From the IMG/VR virus record IMGVR_UViG_3300023202_000218, positions 1-24,411 of that record: a stretch of 24,411 nucleotides of DNA. One strand, written 5' to 3'. This document shows, piece after piece, positions 8,152-15,329 of this stretch. Source of the stretch: a virus. The notes below the pieces were generated by a model. It saw only the letters and a program-made list of their open reading frames with translations, ran no database searches and was not told the DNA's origin. Made by a program: the position numbers and the translations under genes. Position 1 is the stretch's first letter, and each line of letters begins with the position of its first letter.

Positions 8152-8478
8152 ATGCCAAAATCAAAAAAAGCCAAAAAGATAATGAAAGATTTTAAAGATC
8201 AGTATGGTGAAGAAGAAGGTGAAAAAGTCTATCATGCGACTGCCAACAAACAAAATAGGGATCCCGATACATTTAAAAAAGAATCTTTAAGATTAGTTGA
8301 TGATGTAATTATTGAATATGATGGCAAAATGATTACATTACAGTCTGGATCATTGTTTGAAACTGTTGGATCTGGTGCTATAGCATTGATCCCAGCGCCA
8401 TTAGAAGATGAAGAGGAAGATGAAGAGGTCGAAGAAGCTTCTAATTCTCAATTGTCTAATCTTCAGCAGGACCATTAA
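8152..8478 (+). CDS. Small head-module protein, basic N-terminus and acidic C-terminus, 108 aa
   Basis: The N-terminus (PKSKKAKKIMKDFKDQYGEE, then G-E-K-V-Y-H-A-T-A-N-K) is a motif I recall from small phage proteins of unknown function, in which a K-K-x-M-x-x-F/M-K-x-Q-Y-G unit is followed by a Y-A-T-A-N unit. Residues about 52-80 are a short beta-rich stretch (I-I-E-Y-D-G-K-M-I-T-L). The tail is a run of Glu/Asp followed by a Gln/Asn-rich end. The start at 8152 is fixed by GGGAG at 8141-8145. An in-frame ATG at 8125 falls inside the hairpin and is unlikely. Position suggests a role in prohead assembly, without direct evidence. Its 3' end overlaps the converging minus-strand gene by 23 bp. 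Confidence 0.75.
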   Translation: MPKSKKAKKIMKDFKDQYGEEEGEKVYHATANKQNRDPDTFKKESLRLVDDVIIEYDGKMITLQSGSLFETVGSGAIALIPAPLEDEEEDEEVEEASNSQLSNLQQDH

Positions 8479-9097
8479 TAATAGCATAATTTAAGTCATT
8501 GGTATAAATAAAATCTTTATAATAATGTTCAATAAATAATTCTTTTTCTTTAGAATAATTATAGTCAAATAGATATTTATTTTTAATAAGTGCATCAAAT
8601 TCATATGGTGGAACAGCATGTCCAATTATATGTTCAATATTTAATTTTGATAATTTATTTTTAAGTTTATTGTTTTTTTGGTGCAAGCGTACTCTACTTC
8701 CTAAAACTTTACCACGATATTTTGGGTCCCGCCATTTTTCTTTTAGTCCTTCGCTTACCATTTTTCGATAGTTAGAATTTAACCAGTTGTTTTTACTTCT
8801 TTGTTTGGCTTTTTGTAAATTATCATGATTAGAATAATATTTTTTTACGCTTTTGCTTATTTGATCTGCATTTTTTATATTATTTAAGATAGCTTTTTGG
8901 CTCATTCTTTCCTTAACATTTGGATCTGATAACGATTTTATTGATAATTGTCTTTGTTTGTTTTTGTAGCTTTCTGATTGTGTTCGTATTCGTATTTTGC
9001 ATTTGCGACATATAAAAGTTTCACAGTCGTGGTTGTTAAACCATGATTTTTTAAACTCATAGTCAGTATTGCATTTGTTGCATGTTACTTTTGGCAT
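8456..9097 (-). CDS. Putative free-standing homing-type endonuclease (zinc ribbon, NUMOD3-like repeats), 213 aa
   Basis: The gene runs against all head genes and sits between them, as free-standing homing genes often do. The N-terminus has a zinc ribbon (Cys6, Cys9, Cys30, Cys33). Residues about 50-135 hold repeated S-x-K-x-x-x-W-x-D/N-x-x-Y-R segments (N-W-L-N-S-N-Y-R; K-W-R-D-P-K-Y-R) like the NUMOD3 DNA-binding units of phage endonucleases. The C-terminus (I-E-H-I-I-G-H-A-V-P-P-Y-E-F-D-A-L-I) resembles the start of a Vsr/EDxHD-type nuclease core, but the family's usual later acidic and His residues are not clear. Activity is therefore uncertain. There is no ribosome site upstream of the ATG. 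It overlaps the end of the preceding + gene by 23 bp. Confidence 0.65.
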   Translation of the reverse strand: MPKVTCNKCNTDYEFKKSWFNNHDCETFICRKCKIRIRTQSESYKNKQRQLSIKSLSDPNVKERMSQKAILNNIKNADQISKSVKKYYSNHDNLQKAKQRSKNNWLNSNYRKMVSEGLKEKWRDPKYRGKVLGSRVRLHQKNNKLKNKLSKLNIEHIIGHAVPPYEFDALIKNKYLFDYNYSKEKELFIEHYYKDFIYTNDLNYAIINGPAED

Positions 9098-9098
9098 T

Positions 9099-9106
9099 TA
9101 TAAATA
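9099..9106 (+). promoter_or_regulatory. Possible T4-type late promoter (TATAAATA) for scaffold and capsid genes
   Basis: This is an exact TATAAATA on the + strand in the 144-bp gap between the minus-strand nuclease gene and the scaffold gene, 136 bp upstream of the scaffold start. T4 late genes, including the 22-23 region, use this -10 motif. In AT-rich DNA the 8-mer also arises by chance, so support is moderate. The rest of the gap shows a weak ccttaa/ttaagg pair (9210-9215, 9229-9234) that could mask the ribosome site. Confidence 0.35.
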
Positions 9107-9241
9107 TATTTACTTCGATTATTAATGTTGTTTGTTGCGTATTAATATGAATAGTAACAAATATATATATAAGGAACTACTAGTATTAGGGTGTGGTAAA
9201 TCACGAGTACCTTAATGCTGAACTTACTTTAAGGAACAATC

Positions 9242-9973
9242 ATGAATAAGAAGCCCGTTTCTGGTTTAGATAAAATTGCTTCGATTCTTAAGCAAATGGG
9301 TATTTCTGAAGAAGCATCTAAAGAATTTATTGGTGTTTGTGAATCGTGGCATAAGCAAGAGAAGGATAAACTTCAAGAGGAATATAAAGTTCGTCTAGAA
9401 AGAGCTAAGAAGTTATGCGTTGAAGAAGTAGAAGCTCATAAGGCAAATCTTTCTCGTGGTGTGAAGGTATTCCTTGAAAATCAGGGTAACTTAATCCGCA
9501 AAGCTTCTGAAAAGAATGCGGCTATTGCCGAGTCTGAGGCTGTCAACAAGCTTAAGCAAGTAATGAACTTGCTAAACGGCCTTGATGTTGACAGCGCTTC
9601 TAATGCACAGGCTCTGCAGGCTGAGAGTAAGAAGAATGCTGAATTGGTTAGCAAGGTTGCTGCCTTAACAGAATCTCTTAACAAAGAGAAAGCTAAGTCA
9701 GCTAAGTTTAGTGAGCTTTCTGAAAAGACTATGGAACGCCAGCGTATATTGGAGAGCAAGATCACTAAGCAAACCAAGCTGCTCACTGAGGCTCGTGATC
9801 AAATTGCGAAGTCTGGTAGCGGTAAAGCCAGTACTACCATTAGCGAACGCAAAGTCCGCCCTTCCAAGGGCAGATCAATGCGAAAAGTTAGTGAAAGCAA
9901 TGTCGGAAATAGCAGGAAGCCAAGTGGCACTGATCCTGAGATTGAAGCCATTGTTGAATCTATGGGTGAATAA
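9242..9973 (+). CDS. 22: Prohead scaffolding core protein (T4 gp22-like), 243 aa
   Basis: In T4, gp22 forms the prohead core that shapes the capsid and is degraded by gp21. This protein lies directly upstream of the capsid gene and downstream of the protease gene. It is almost wholly helical and charged: residues about 35-190 give a long coiled coil (K-D-K-L-Q-E-E-Y-K-V-R-L-E-R-A-K...), and the C-terminal 50 residues are basic and Ser-rich. Length is near that of T4 gp22 (269 aa). The ribosome site AAGGA (9231-9235) precedes the ATG. Codon use is more GC-rich at third positions than in neighbouring accessory genes, as expected for strong expression. Sequence identity to gp22 is not obvious, so the call rests on position and architecture. 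Confidence 0.8.
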   Translation: MNKKPVSGLDKIASILKQMGISEEASKEFIGVCESWHKQEKDKLQEEYKVRLERAKKLCVEEVEAHKANLSRGVKVFLENQGNLIRKASEKNAAIAESEAVNKLKQVMNLLNGLDVDSASNAQALQAESKKNAELVSKVAALTESLNKEKAKSAKFSELSEKTMERQRILESKITKQTKLLTEARDQIAKSGSGKASTTISERKVRPSKGRSMRKVSESNVGNSRKPSGTDPEIEAIVESMGE

Positions 9974-10004
9974 CCTTACTCTCTAGTCAAAAAGGAACAA
10001 GGCA

Positions 10005-11525
10005 ATGAAAACCAAACCAAACCATCGTCAAGCGACTTTAATTGCTGAGGCAAAATCCAACAAGCAGGTAAATCGTTGGGCCAAAGTCATCAACAAGATG
10101 CCTGAGGTCAAGTCCAAGTCTAAGATGTCATTAATGGCAGCTATCTTGGAAAACCAGCATACTCACATGATCGGTGATGGTAAGCCTCAGAGCAGCTTAC
10201 TTACTGAGAATTCTCAGGCCGTGTCGACTGGCAATATTGCTGACTTTACCCGTTTTGCTCTGCCTCTTCTTCGCAAGAGCTATCCTAAGCTGATATCTGA
10301 CAACTTGGTCGGTGTTCAGCCTATGAGCCAGCCTGCTAGCTTGCTCTTCTACATCCGTTATCGTTACGCCTTAGCCAAGGGTCAGACTGCTGCTGGTACG
10401 CAGATCATGCGTCAGAACACCAGTCAGTCTTTCTCTCGTCAGAACGGTTGGGCTCTTGATCCGTACTACAGCAGCCAGACTGTTAAGGATGAGTCTCTGA
10501 CAATTGCTGGTGGTGTGATCAGTGGTAACCTCGTTCACAAGCCGATTCTTGCTGGCACTGTCGTGGTTAACGTCTTTGCTGAGGATACCGATAGCTGTGA
10601 TACTCCTGATCCGTTGCTTCAGGTAACATTCGATGCTAGTGGTACTCCTGATGTGGTTGTTCAGTCCGATGATGTGACCACTGCTTTGAGTGTTGATACT
10701 GGTAGTTCCAGTTTCAACAATGATTCTGGTGATGTCACTGTCACTCTTACAGGTGGTAGTCTTCCTGCTGGCGCTTTTGCTACAGTAGATTATGAATTCG
10801 ATCTGGAAAATAACCCATTCCAGCCAGAAGTTACTCTCAGCATCGATAGTGATAGTGTTTCTGCTATCACCCGTAAGTTGAAGACTTCTTGGAGTCTCGA
10901 AGCTGCTCAGGATCTCAAGTCGGTGCACAATATCGATGCCGAGGCTACCCTGACAGATCTGCTTGGCGACGAGATTGTTGCTGAGATCGATCGTGAAATC
11001 ATCAACGACCTTATCATCGCTTCCAGCATTCGTGCAACTCACAACTTCGCAACTGCGGCTGGTGCTTCTGTGAACTTCGTGGACCGCAACATCGCGTTGC
11101 TCTACAAGACTCTGGAAGTTGCCAATGTCATCCACCGTACCACTCTGCGTGGTCCGGCCAACTGGATGGTAACCAGCGCTGATATTGCTTCCAAGTTTGA
11201 GCAACTCAATGACTTCCGTGGCAGCGATGCTCTTGCTACTGATGGTATCGACATTGGTATTACCAATGCTGGTTCTATCCAGGGTAAGATGAAGCTTTAC
11301 AAGGATCCGCTCTTTCCGAACTGTAAGATCTTAATGGGCTTCAAGGGTAATAGCGCTCTGGATTCTGGCTACTTCTACGCCCCGTACATTCCGCTGCTTA
11401 GCACCCCGACTGTACTTGATCCTAATAGTTTCACTCCGAATAAAGGCGTGATGACGAGGTACGGCAAAAAACTTATCGAGGATGGCGGTCTGTTTTACGC
11501 GACAATCAATGTTAGCAACTTGTAG
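10005..11525 (+). CDS. 23: Major capsid protein (T4 gp23-like)
   Basis: This is the hexamer-forming HK97-fold shell protein. Residues around 80-120 (FTRFALPLLRKSYPKLISDN, then L-V-G-V-Q-P-M-S-Q-P) match the gp23 signature 'vrraiPnLi...D..GVQPM..P'. Residues near 288-330 (T-R-K-L-K-T-S-W-S-L-E-A-A-Q-D-L-K) match the gp23 R-K-L-K-A-x-Y-T-I-E-L-A-Q-D-L segment. The length of 506 aa is close to T4 gp23 (521). The basic, helical N-terminal 68 residues end in LLTE (Glu68), a good gp21-type cleavage site where T4 cuts after Glu65. A Val/Thr/Asp-rich segment (about 185-265) looks like a surface insertion. Two AAGG motifs precede the start. Base composition is clearly higher in GC. A strong terminator follows. 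Confidence 0.95.
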   Translation: MKTKPNHRQATLIAEAKSNKQVNRWAKVINKMPEVKSKSKMSLMAAILENQHTHMIGDGKPQSSLLTENSQAVSTGNIADFTRFALPLLRKSYPKLISDNLVGVQPMSQPASLLFYIRYRYALAKGQTAAGTQIMRQNTSQSFSRQNGWALDPYYSSQTVKDESLTIAGGVISGNLVHKPILAGTVVVNVFAEDTDSCDTPDPLLQVTFDASGTPDVVVQSDDVTTALSVDTGSSSFNNDSGDVTVTLTGGSLPAGAFATVDYEFDLENNPFQPEVTLSIDSDSVSAITRKLKTSWSLEAAQDLKSVHNIDAEATLTDLLGDEIVAEIDREIINDLIIASSIRATHNFATAAGASVNFVDRNIALLYKTLEVANVIHRTTLRGPANWMVTSADIASKFEQLNDFRGSDALATDGIDIGITNAGSIQGKMKLYKDPLFPNCKILMGFKGNSALDSGYFYAPYIPLLSTPTVLDPNSFTPNKGVMTRYGKKLIEDGGLFYATINVSNL

Positions 11526-11530
11526 TAATA

Positions 11531-11572
11531 GCATGAAAAAACCCCGAAGTAATATTCGGGGTTTTTTCATGC
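11531..11572. terminator. Strong rho-independent terminator after the capsid gene, symmetrical
   Basis: The arms 11531-11548 (gcatgaaaaaaccccgaa) and 11555-11572 are perfectly complementary over 18 bp with a 6-nt loop. A GC core (CCCCG/CGGGG) is followed by TTTTTT, giving termination of + transcripts. The opposite arm is A6, so the structure also ends minus-strand transcription. It closes the head-gene operon. Confidence 0.9.
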
Positions 11573-11582
11573 TTTGTATATG

Positions 11583-11770
11583 CAAATTGTAAATTATTGT
11601 ACTTTTTATGTTGTCATGATTAGTTATAGACACTTGTAATTGCTATTTACGGTTTGCAATGCTGGTGCTCTTGTGTATTGACTGTGTTGCAAATTGTAAA
11701 TAATGTTTATAAATTCTGTTTGTAGTTAAAAGTGTTGTTAGTGGTTAAATGTGCATTACAAATTGTAAAT
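11583..11770. repeat. Cluster of four 12-14 bp repeats (three direct CAAATTGTAAAT, one inverted variant)
   Basis: CAAATTGTAAAT occurs exactly at 11583-11594, 11690-11701 and 11759-11770. A fourth, inverted copy at 11645-11658 reads tgcaaaccgtaaat on the minus strand, two mismatches from tgcaaattgtaaat. All lie in the gap between the capsid terminator and the HNH gene. The last copy ends 3 bp before a TTGACA box. This suggests binding sites for a regulator or a mobile-element recognition region. Confidence 0.7.
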
Positions 11771-11773
11771 ATA

Positions 11774-11801
11774 TTGACAAATGATAAAATTCTGATAAAG
11801 T
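11774..11801 (+). promoter_or_regulatory. Possible sigma70-type promoter for the HNH-methyltransferase pair
   Basis: A perfect TTGACA (11774-11779) is followed after 16 bp by TAAAGT (11796-11801, 4 of 6 matches to TATAAT). The predicted transcript would begin at or just after the ATG at 11808, so the message would be nearly leaderless or translation would start later. The adjacent CAAATTGTAAAT copy would overlap the -35 region if bound. Confidence 0.35.
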
Positions 11802-11807
11802 ACATTT

Positions 11808-12758
11808 ATGATAGACTGGGAAAAATCGAAGAGTTTATTTGGGACTGAAGAGAGTAATCTGACCAAAAAGTCGAGATTGTGGTTTAAGTGTGCCAATTGC
11901 GGTAAAGAGTATGCAATGGCATACAAAACTGTGATGGAAAGAAAAAGGTGCAAGCGGAACAAGTGTAAATTTTGTGCTAACAGGGTTTTAACGGATCAAC
12001 AAAGAGAAGAAAGAACTAGTGGGTATTACACAAAGAAATCGAGGGATAAATCAGGCCGAAAGGAGCTGTATAAAATTTGGTTAAATAAAAAAGAAGGTGA
12101 TATCGAGTTATTTGTTAAAAGTAAAGTATATTCTTCCCTAAATGAAGACAAAAGAACAAATAGGATTGGCAACATCACTACAGACTTCATCATGGGAATG
12201 TTGGAAGCTCAGTCGTGGAGATGTAAGTTATCCAATATCAATCTTTTACATAGAAGATCACTAAATAGCCTGTCAATAGATAGGATAAGTAATGATAGTG
12301 GGCATACTAAGGGTAACGTCCAGTTGATTTGTCGTGGTTTGAATATTGCAAAAAACAAGCATACAAATGATGACATAATCCAGTTTTTGAACTGTTTGTG
12401 TAAAGTTGATAAGTTTATAACTGAAAGGTTTTCTAGGGATTACCTTTCAGTTATAAAAAGGAATAGTCAACAGAGAGATAAATCAAAAAATCTTGATAAT
12501 AATTTAACAACTAATGGAATCATAAAAATTTTTGAAAGGCAAAATGGGTTGTGTTCTATAACAGGTCTACCAATGGCATGTTATCAACATCCATGTTTTA
12601 GTTGTTCTATAGACCGCCTAAATAATGATTTGGGCCATACTGAAGACAACGTTCATCTTGTTCTTAAATGTATCAATAGAGCTAAATCTAAGTTTGCTGT
12701 TGATCAAGTGATCAAATGGCTAAATGACATCAAGGAATGCTATGGAAAATCTAGTTGA
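11808..12758 (+). CDS. Twin-HNH endonuclease with zinc ribbon, 316 aa
   Basis: A zinc ribbon (Cys28, Cys31, Cys53, Cys56) leads into two copies of the same phage HNH-type unit. Unit 1 (about 125-195) has Cys139, S-I-D-R at 156-159, G-H-T at 165-167, N-V-Q-L-I and N-I-A-K-N-K. Unit 2 (about 233-307) has Cys249, S-I-D-R at 267-270, G-H-T at 276-278, N-V-H-L-V and N-R-A-K-S-K. This S-I-D-R...G-x-T-x-x-N-V pattern is typical of phage HNH homing nucleases. Two catalytic units in one chain would allow double-strand cutting from one polypeptide. There is no clear ribosome site. The stop overlaps the methyltransferase start by 17 bp, implying coupled translation. Role: homing nuclease, or nuclease half of a restriction-modification-like pair. 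Confidence 0.8.
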   Translation: MIDWEKSKSLFGTEESNLTKKSRLWFKCANCGKEYAMAYKTVMERKRCKRNKCKFCANRVLTDQQREERTSGYYTKKSRDKSGRKELYKIWLNKKEGDIELFVKSKVYSSLNEDKRTNRIGNITTDFIMGMLEAQSWRCKLSNINLLHRRSLNSLSIDRISNDSGHTKGNVQLICRGLNIAKNKHTNDDIIQFLNCLCKVDKFITERFSRDYLSVIKRNSQQRDKSKNLDNNLTTNGIIKIFERQNGLCSITGLPMACYQHPCFSCSIDRLNNDLGHTEDNVHLVLKCINRAKSKFAVDQVIKWLNDIKECYGKSS

Positions 12759-13911
12759 AGATTATAAAAAAATGAGTTTACGTCAGATGGCTGAAAAATA
12801 TGGAGTTTCAGCCATGACTATAAAAAAGAGGCTTAATAAATTAGGTGTTGATACTAGTTATAAGAAGTCTATGCGCCCACCTTTGTTAAATGACAAAAGT
12901 CTATTAAAAAAACAAATTGATGATGGCAAATCTTTTAGTGATATAGCCAAGTCAGTTGGAGTTGATAAAAGAACCGTTGAAGCTGCATTGAATAGAAAAA
13001 ATGAAGAAGAGATTTATTATTATAATTGGAGAAAGCATTTTAAATCCAGTCAACAGTGCAGTAAGTGGCTGTTGAAATTTGGGTTTAAACACCCAAGATA
13101 TGATGACAGTGAGTTAGTTAAGTTTTTGCATAACATGTTAAAAGTTGAACCGACGTTTAATGCTAATCATAACAGCCAACACACAACCAATTTTATCAAG
13201 AATTTTTCTGAACATTTTTATTATTCAACGCATAAAGGATACAATTGTGTTCCAGATGCTTGGAGCAAAGGGAATAATATTGTTCTAAAAAAAGCAGTCA
13301 AAATGATGTGGGAGCACAATAAAAATTGTAATATTTTTAATTTGATAAACGTAATAGCGCGGCATTTTAGAGATTTCGCTACTGTGTCTATCTTCAAACC
13401 ATGGGTTGCATCATATATCTACAATAAGTATCTCCCAAATGGTGGTGTCGTTGTCGATCCCTGCATGGGTTGGGGCGGTAGGTTGCTTGGATGTCTGGAG
13501 AAAAACATTAGTTATCATGGGTATGATTTAAATCCCAACGCGATAGAGTCACACCGTAATTTAAGGAAATTTTTGGGTGGTAGACTTGGTGAAGTCTCAT
13601 TCACTAATGCAGACTCATCTTTGATAGAATTCCCAAAGTGTGATCTGGTGTTTACATCTCCACCATACGACGATACCGAGCATTACCATGGAATTGACTC
13701 TAGTAAGACTATTACTAAACCCATACTGAACAACATATTTGGTAGTGACAATAGATTGATCGTTTTGAATTTGCCAAAAAGGCAAGAAGATTTATGCCAT
13801 GCTTGTGCGGTTGAGCATGGGTATCGTTTACAAGAAAGATTGGAAATGAAAACTGCCTCGTTTATGGGTCGTGAAAAAACTCATGAACCCATACTGGTAT
13901 ACCGCAAATAG
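12742..13911 (+). CDS. DNA methyltransferase with two N-terminal HTH units, 389 aa
   Basis: The enzyme transfers methyl from SAM to an exocyclic amine in DNA. Motif I is V-V-V-D-P-C-M-G-W-G-G-R (residues 236-247), with motif X-like S-I-F-K-P-W-V-A just before it and catalytic motif IV T-S-P-P-Y at 305-309. The order I then IV without a large gap is gamma-like; TSPPY is common in N4-cytosine and some N6-adenine enzymes, so the target base is open. Residues 1-40 and 48-85 are two HTH units (S-L-R-Q-M-A-E-K-Y-G-V-S; S-F-S-D-I-A-K-S-V-G-V-D), unusual for a phage methylase. The ATG at 12742 has AAGGA at 12732-12736; an upstream in-frame ATG at 12724 lacks one. It overlaps the HNH gene. It may protect phage DNA or mark sites cut by its neighbour. 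Confidence 0.85.
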   Translation: MENLVEDYKKMSLRQMAEKYGVSAMTIKKRLNKLGVDTSYKKSMRPPLLNDKSLLKKQIDDGKSFSDIAKSVGVDKRTVEAALNRKNEEEIYYYNWRKHFKSSQQCSKWLLKFGFKHPRYDDSELVKFLHNMLKVEPTFNANHNSQHTTNFIKNFSEHFYYSTHKGYNCVPDAWSKGNNIVLKKAVKMMWEHNKNCNIFNLINVIARHFRDFATVSIFKPWVASYIYNKYLPNGGVVVDPCMGWGGRLLGCLEKNISYHGYDLNPNAIESHRNLRKFLGGRLGEVSFTNADSSLIEFPKCDLVFTSPPYDDTEHYHGIDSSKTITKPILNNIFGSDNRLIVLNLPKRQEDLCHACAVEHGYRLQERLEMKTASFMGREKTHEPILVYRK

Positions 13912-14065
13912 GCCACTTGCCAATAAGATTTAGCAGCCATGGTTGGTTTTCTTCCAGGGCGCTGTTGTATTTGGTTAATGTATTATGACAAGATATACAA
14001 AGAAACTTATTGATGACATGGTTAGATAAGAAACTAATTGGCAAATCTATAAAAGTTGTTACAAT

Positions 14066-15091
14066 GTGTGCATGGCTAGATTAAGACAACCACTAGAAGA
14101 CCAATTTACAGATGATCAGAAGAAAGAGATTATCGACGATTATGAAAATGGAATGACACAAGAAGAGATTGGTAAGAAATTTGGTTTACCACGTCGATCT
14201 GTTATGAAGTTGTTAAAGAGGCTTGGAATTGAAACACGTAATAACATAGAAGCACAGAAGTCAAGATTTGATACAGATTTTGTTGATAAAGTTAAAGAAC
14301 TGCGAACTAAGGGAAATACTTTGCAGCAAATTGCTGATCTAACTAATAGGTCTACTTCTGCAGTTGCTAGAGTTTGTCAGAAATTTAAAATTGATGAGGC
14401 ACCAAAAATCAATGTTGATGAAAAATTGGTATGTGATGATTACCAGTTTATGTCTTTAAATAAATTATCTGACAAGTTTAATATTAGTAGTCATGTTGTT
14501 AAACAAATATTATTGAAAAATAATATAAAAATTAGAGATCCAGTTATGAGTGGTGGAAGGACTATTAAAATATCGGAAATAGTTTTACCTCATTTTGAAG
14601 ATACTTATGATTGGTGGAAAGACGCATATGATGCTTATGGAATGTCTTCCATAGCTAAATTTTTAGGCAGATCTATTGGTTTTGTATCTCATAAATTGAA
14701 AAATTATTGTATAGATATTAAAACTATTTCTGATAGGCAAACAGAATTTGACAAGGATGAATTAGTTAAAGCTTATAAGCATCATGGTAGCATGTCTAAA
14801 GTGGCAAAAAGATTTAATTGTACTATCACAACTGTTTCTAATGCGCTTAGTGCTCATGAAATAATTCCTACGACTGCTTCTGAAATGTTTTGTGGTGAAG
14901 GTAACCATTTTTATGGGAAAGAACATTCCAAAGATATTAAGGAGTATTGCAAAGAGATAGGAACAAAATCTGGCAAACAATTTTGGATTGATCATCCAGA
15001 GTATGTGGAAGTTGTTAAAGAGAAGCAGAGAAAATATTGGTCTGATATTACCAAAAGATATGAAGCAAATTATGATCTGCAGAATAATTAA
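14066..15091 (+). CDS. Protein with five tandem HTH units and NUMOD3-like tail, no nuclease domain, 341 aa
   Basis: Five successive HTH-like segments are readable: residues 14-58, 68-113, 115-160, 183-220 and 228-270. Each has the pattern hydrophobic-x-x-I-A/G-x-x-F/hydrophobic-x-x-S/T-x-x-x-V-x-x-x-L-x-x-x-x-I. Residues 278-297 (G-N-H-F-Y-G-K-E-H-S) match the NUMOD3 motif N-P-M-Y-G-K-x-H-S of homing nucleases, and K-Y-W-S-D-I-T-K-R near 323-331 is a second such repeat. No catalytic domain follows, and the protein ends at 341. It is probably a DNA-binding relic or regulator derived from a homing gene. There is no ribosome site before 14066; an ATG at 14072 is equally possible. The 154-bp gap upstream shows no gene. 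Confidence 0.75.
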   Translation: MCMARLRQPLEDQFTDDQKKEIIDDYENGMTQEEIGKKFGLPRRSVMKLLKRLGIETRNNIEAQKSRFDTDFVDKVKELRTKGNTLQQIADLTNRSTSAVARVCQKFKIDEAPKINVDEKLVCDDYQFMSLNKLSDKFNISSHVVKQILLKNNIKIRDPVMSGGRTIKISEIVLPHFEDTYDWWKDAYDAYGMSSIAKFLGRSIGFVSHKLKNYCIDIKTISDRQTEFDKDELVKAYKHHGSMSKVAKRFNCTITTVSNALSAHEIIPTTASEMFCGEGNHFYGKEHSKDIKEYCKEIGTKSGKQFWIDHPEYVEVVKEKQRKYWSDITKRYEANYDLQNN

Positions 15092-15284
15092 AGCGTGGCA
15101 CAATTGGCGTCTTACTAAGCTATCCCGCAGGCGCTTAGTTGTTCGAGCTGATGTTGAAACTATAGAAAGAGTTATGGATAGATCTGGGGCCTATGGGATA
15201 TGGGCCTATGGAGATACTCTGCGGCGACGCACACGTGAGTTGGCTTCGATCGATCACAAGATTAGCAAATTGACTGAGTTATGA
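15060..15284 (+). CDS. Hypothetical small basic protein, 74 aa
   Basis: Not recognised. The protein is basic near the N-terminus (R-L-T-K-L-S-R-R-R-L) and otherwise charged and helical, without a membrane segment. Base composition is more GC-rich than that of the flanking homing-type gene and similar to the antitoxin gene that follows, hinting at a shared origin for 15100-15580. The start is uncertain: ATG at 15060 or 15072, both overlapping the end of the preceding gene by 20-32 bp and neither with a clear ribosome site. It may be a real coupled gene or a chance frame. Confidence 0.45.
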   Translation: MKQIMICRIIKAWHNWRLTKLSRRRLVVRADVETIERVMDRSGAYGIWAYGDTLRRRTRELASIDHKISKLTEL

Positions 15285-15329
15285 TGGCACAAACAATTTG
15301 ATAAAGTCCAGCCAATACAAGGAAAGACA

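Noticed and set aside
8503-8510. Exact TATAAATA on the + strand
   Set aside because: It lies inside the minus-strand nuclease gene and would read antisense to it; taken as chance.
9147-9215. 22-codon frame (MNSNKYIYKELLVLGCGKSR...) in the leader of the scaffold gene
   Set aside because: It has no ribosome site and is too short to separate from chance in AT-rich DNA.
10371-11204. 277-codon minus-strand open frame inside the capsid gene
   Set aside because: It is antisense to a clear gp23-like coding sequence with better composition and homology; no ribosome site.
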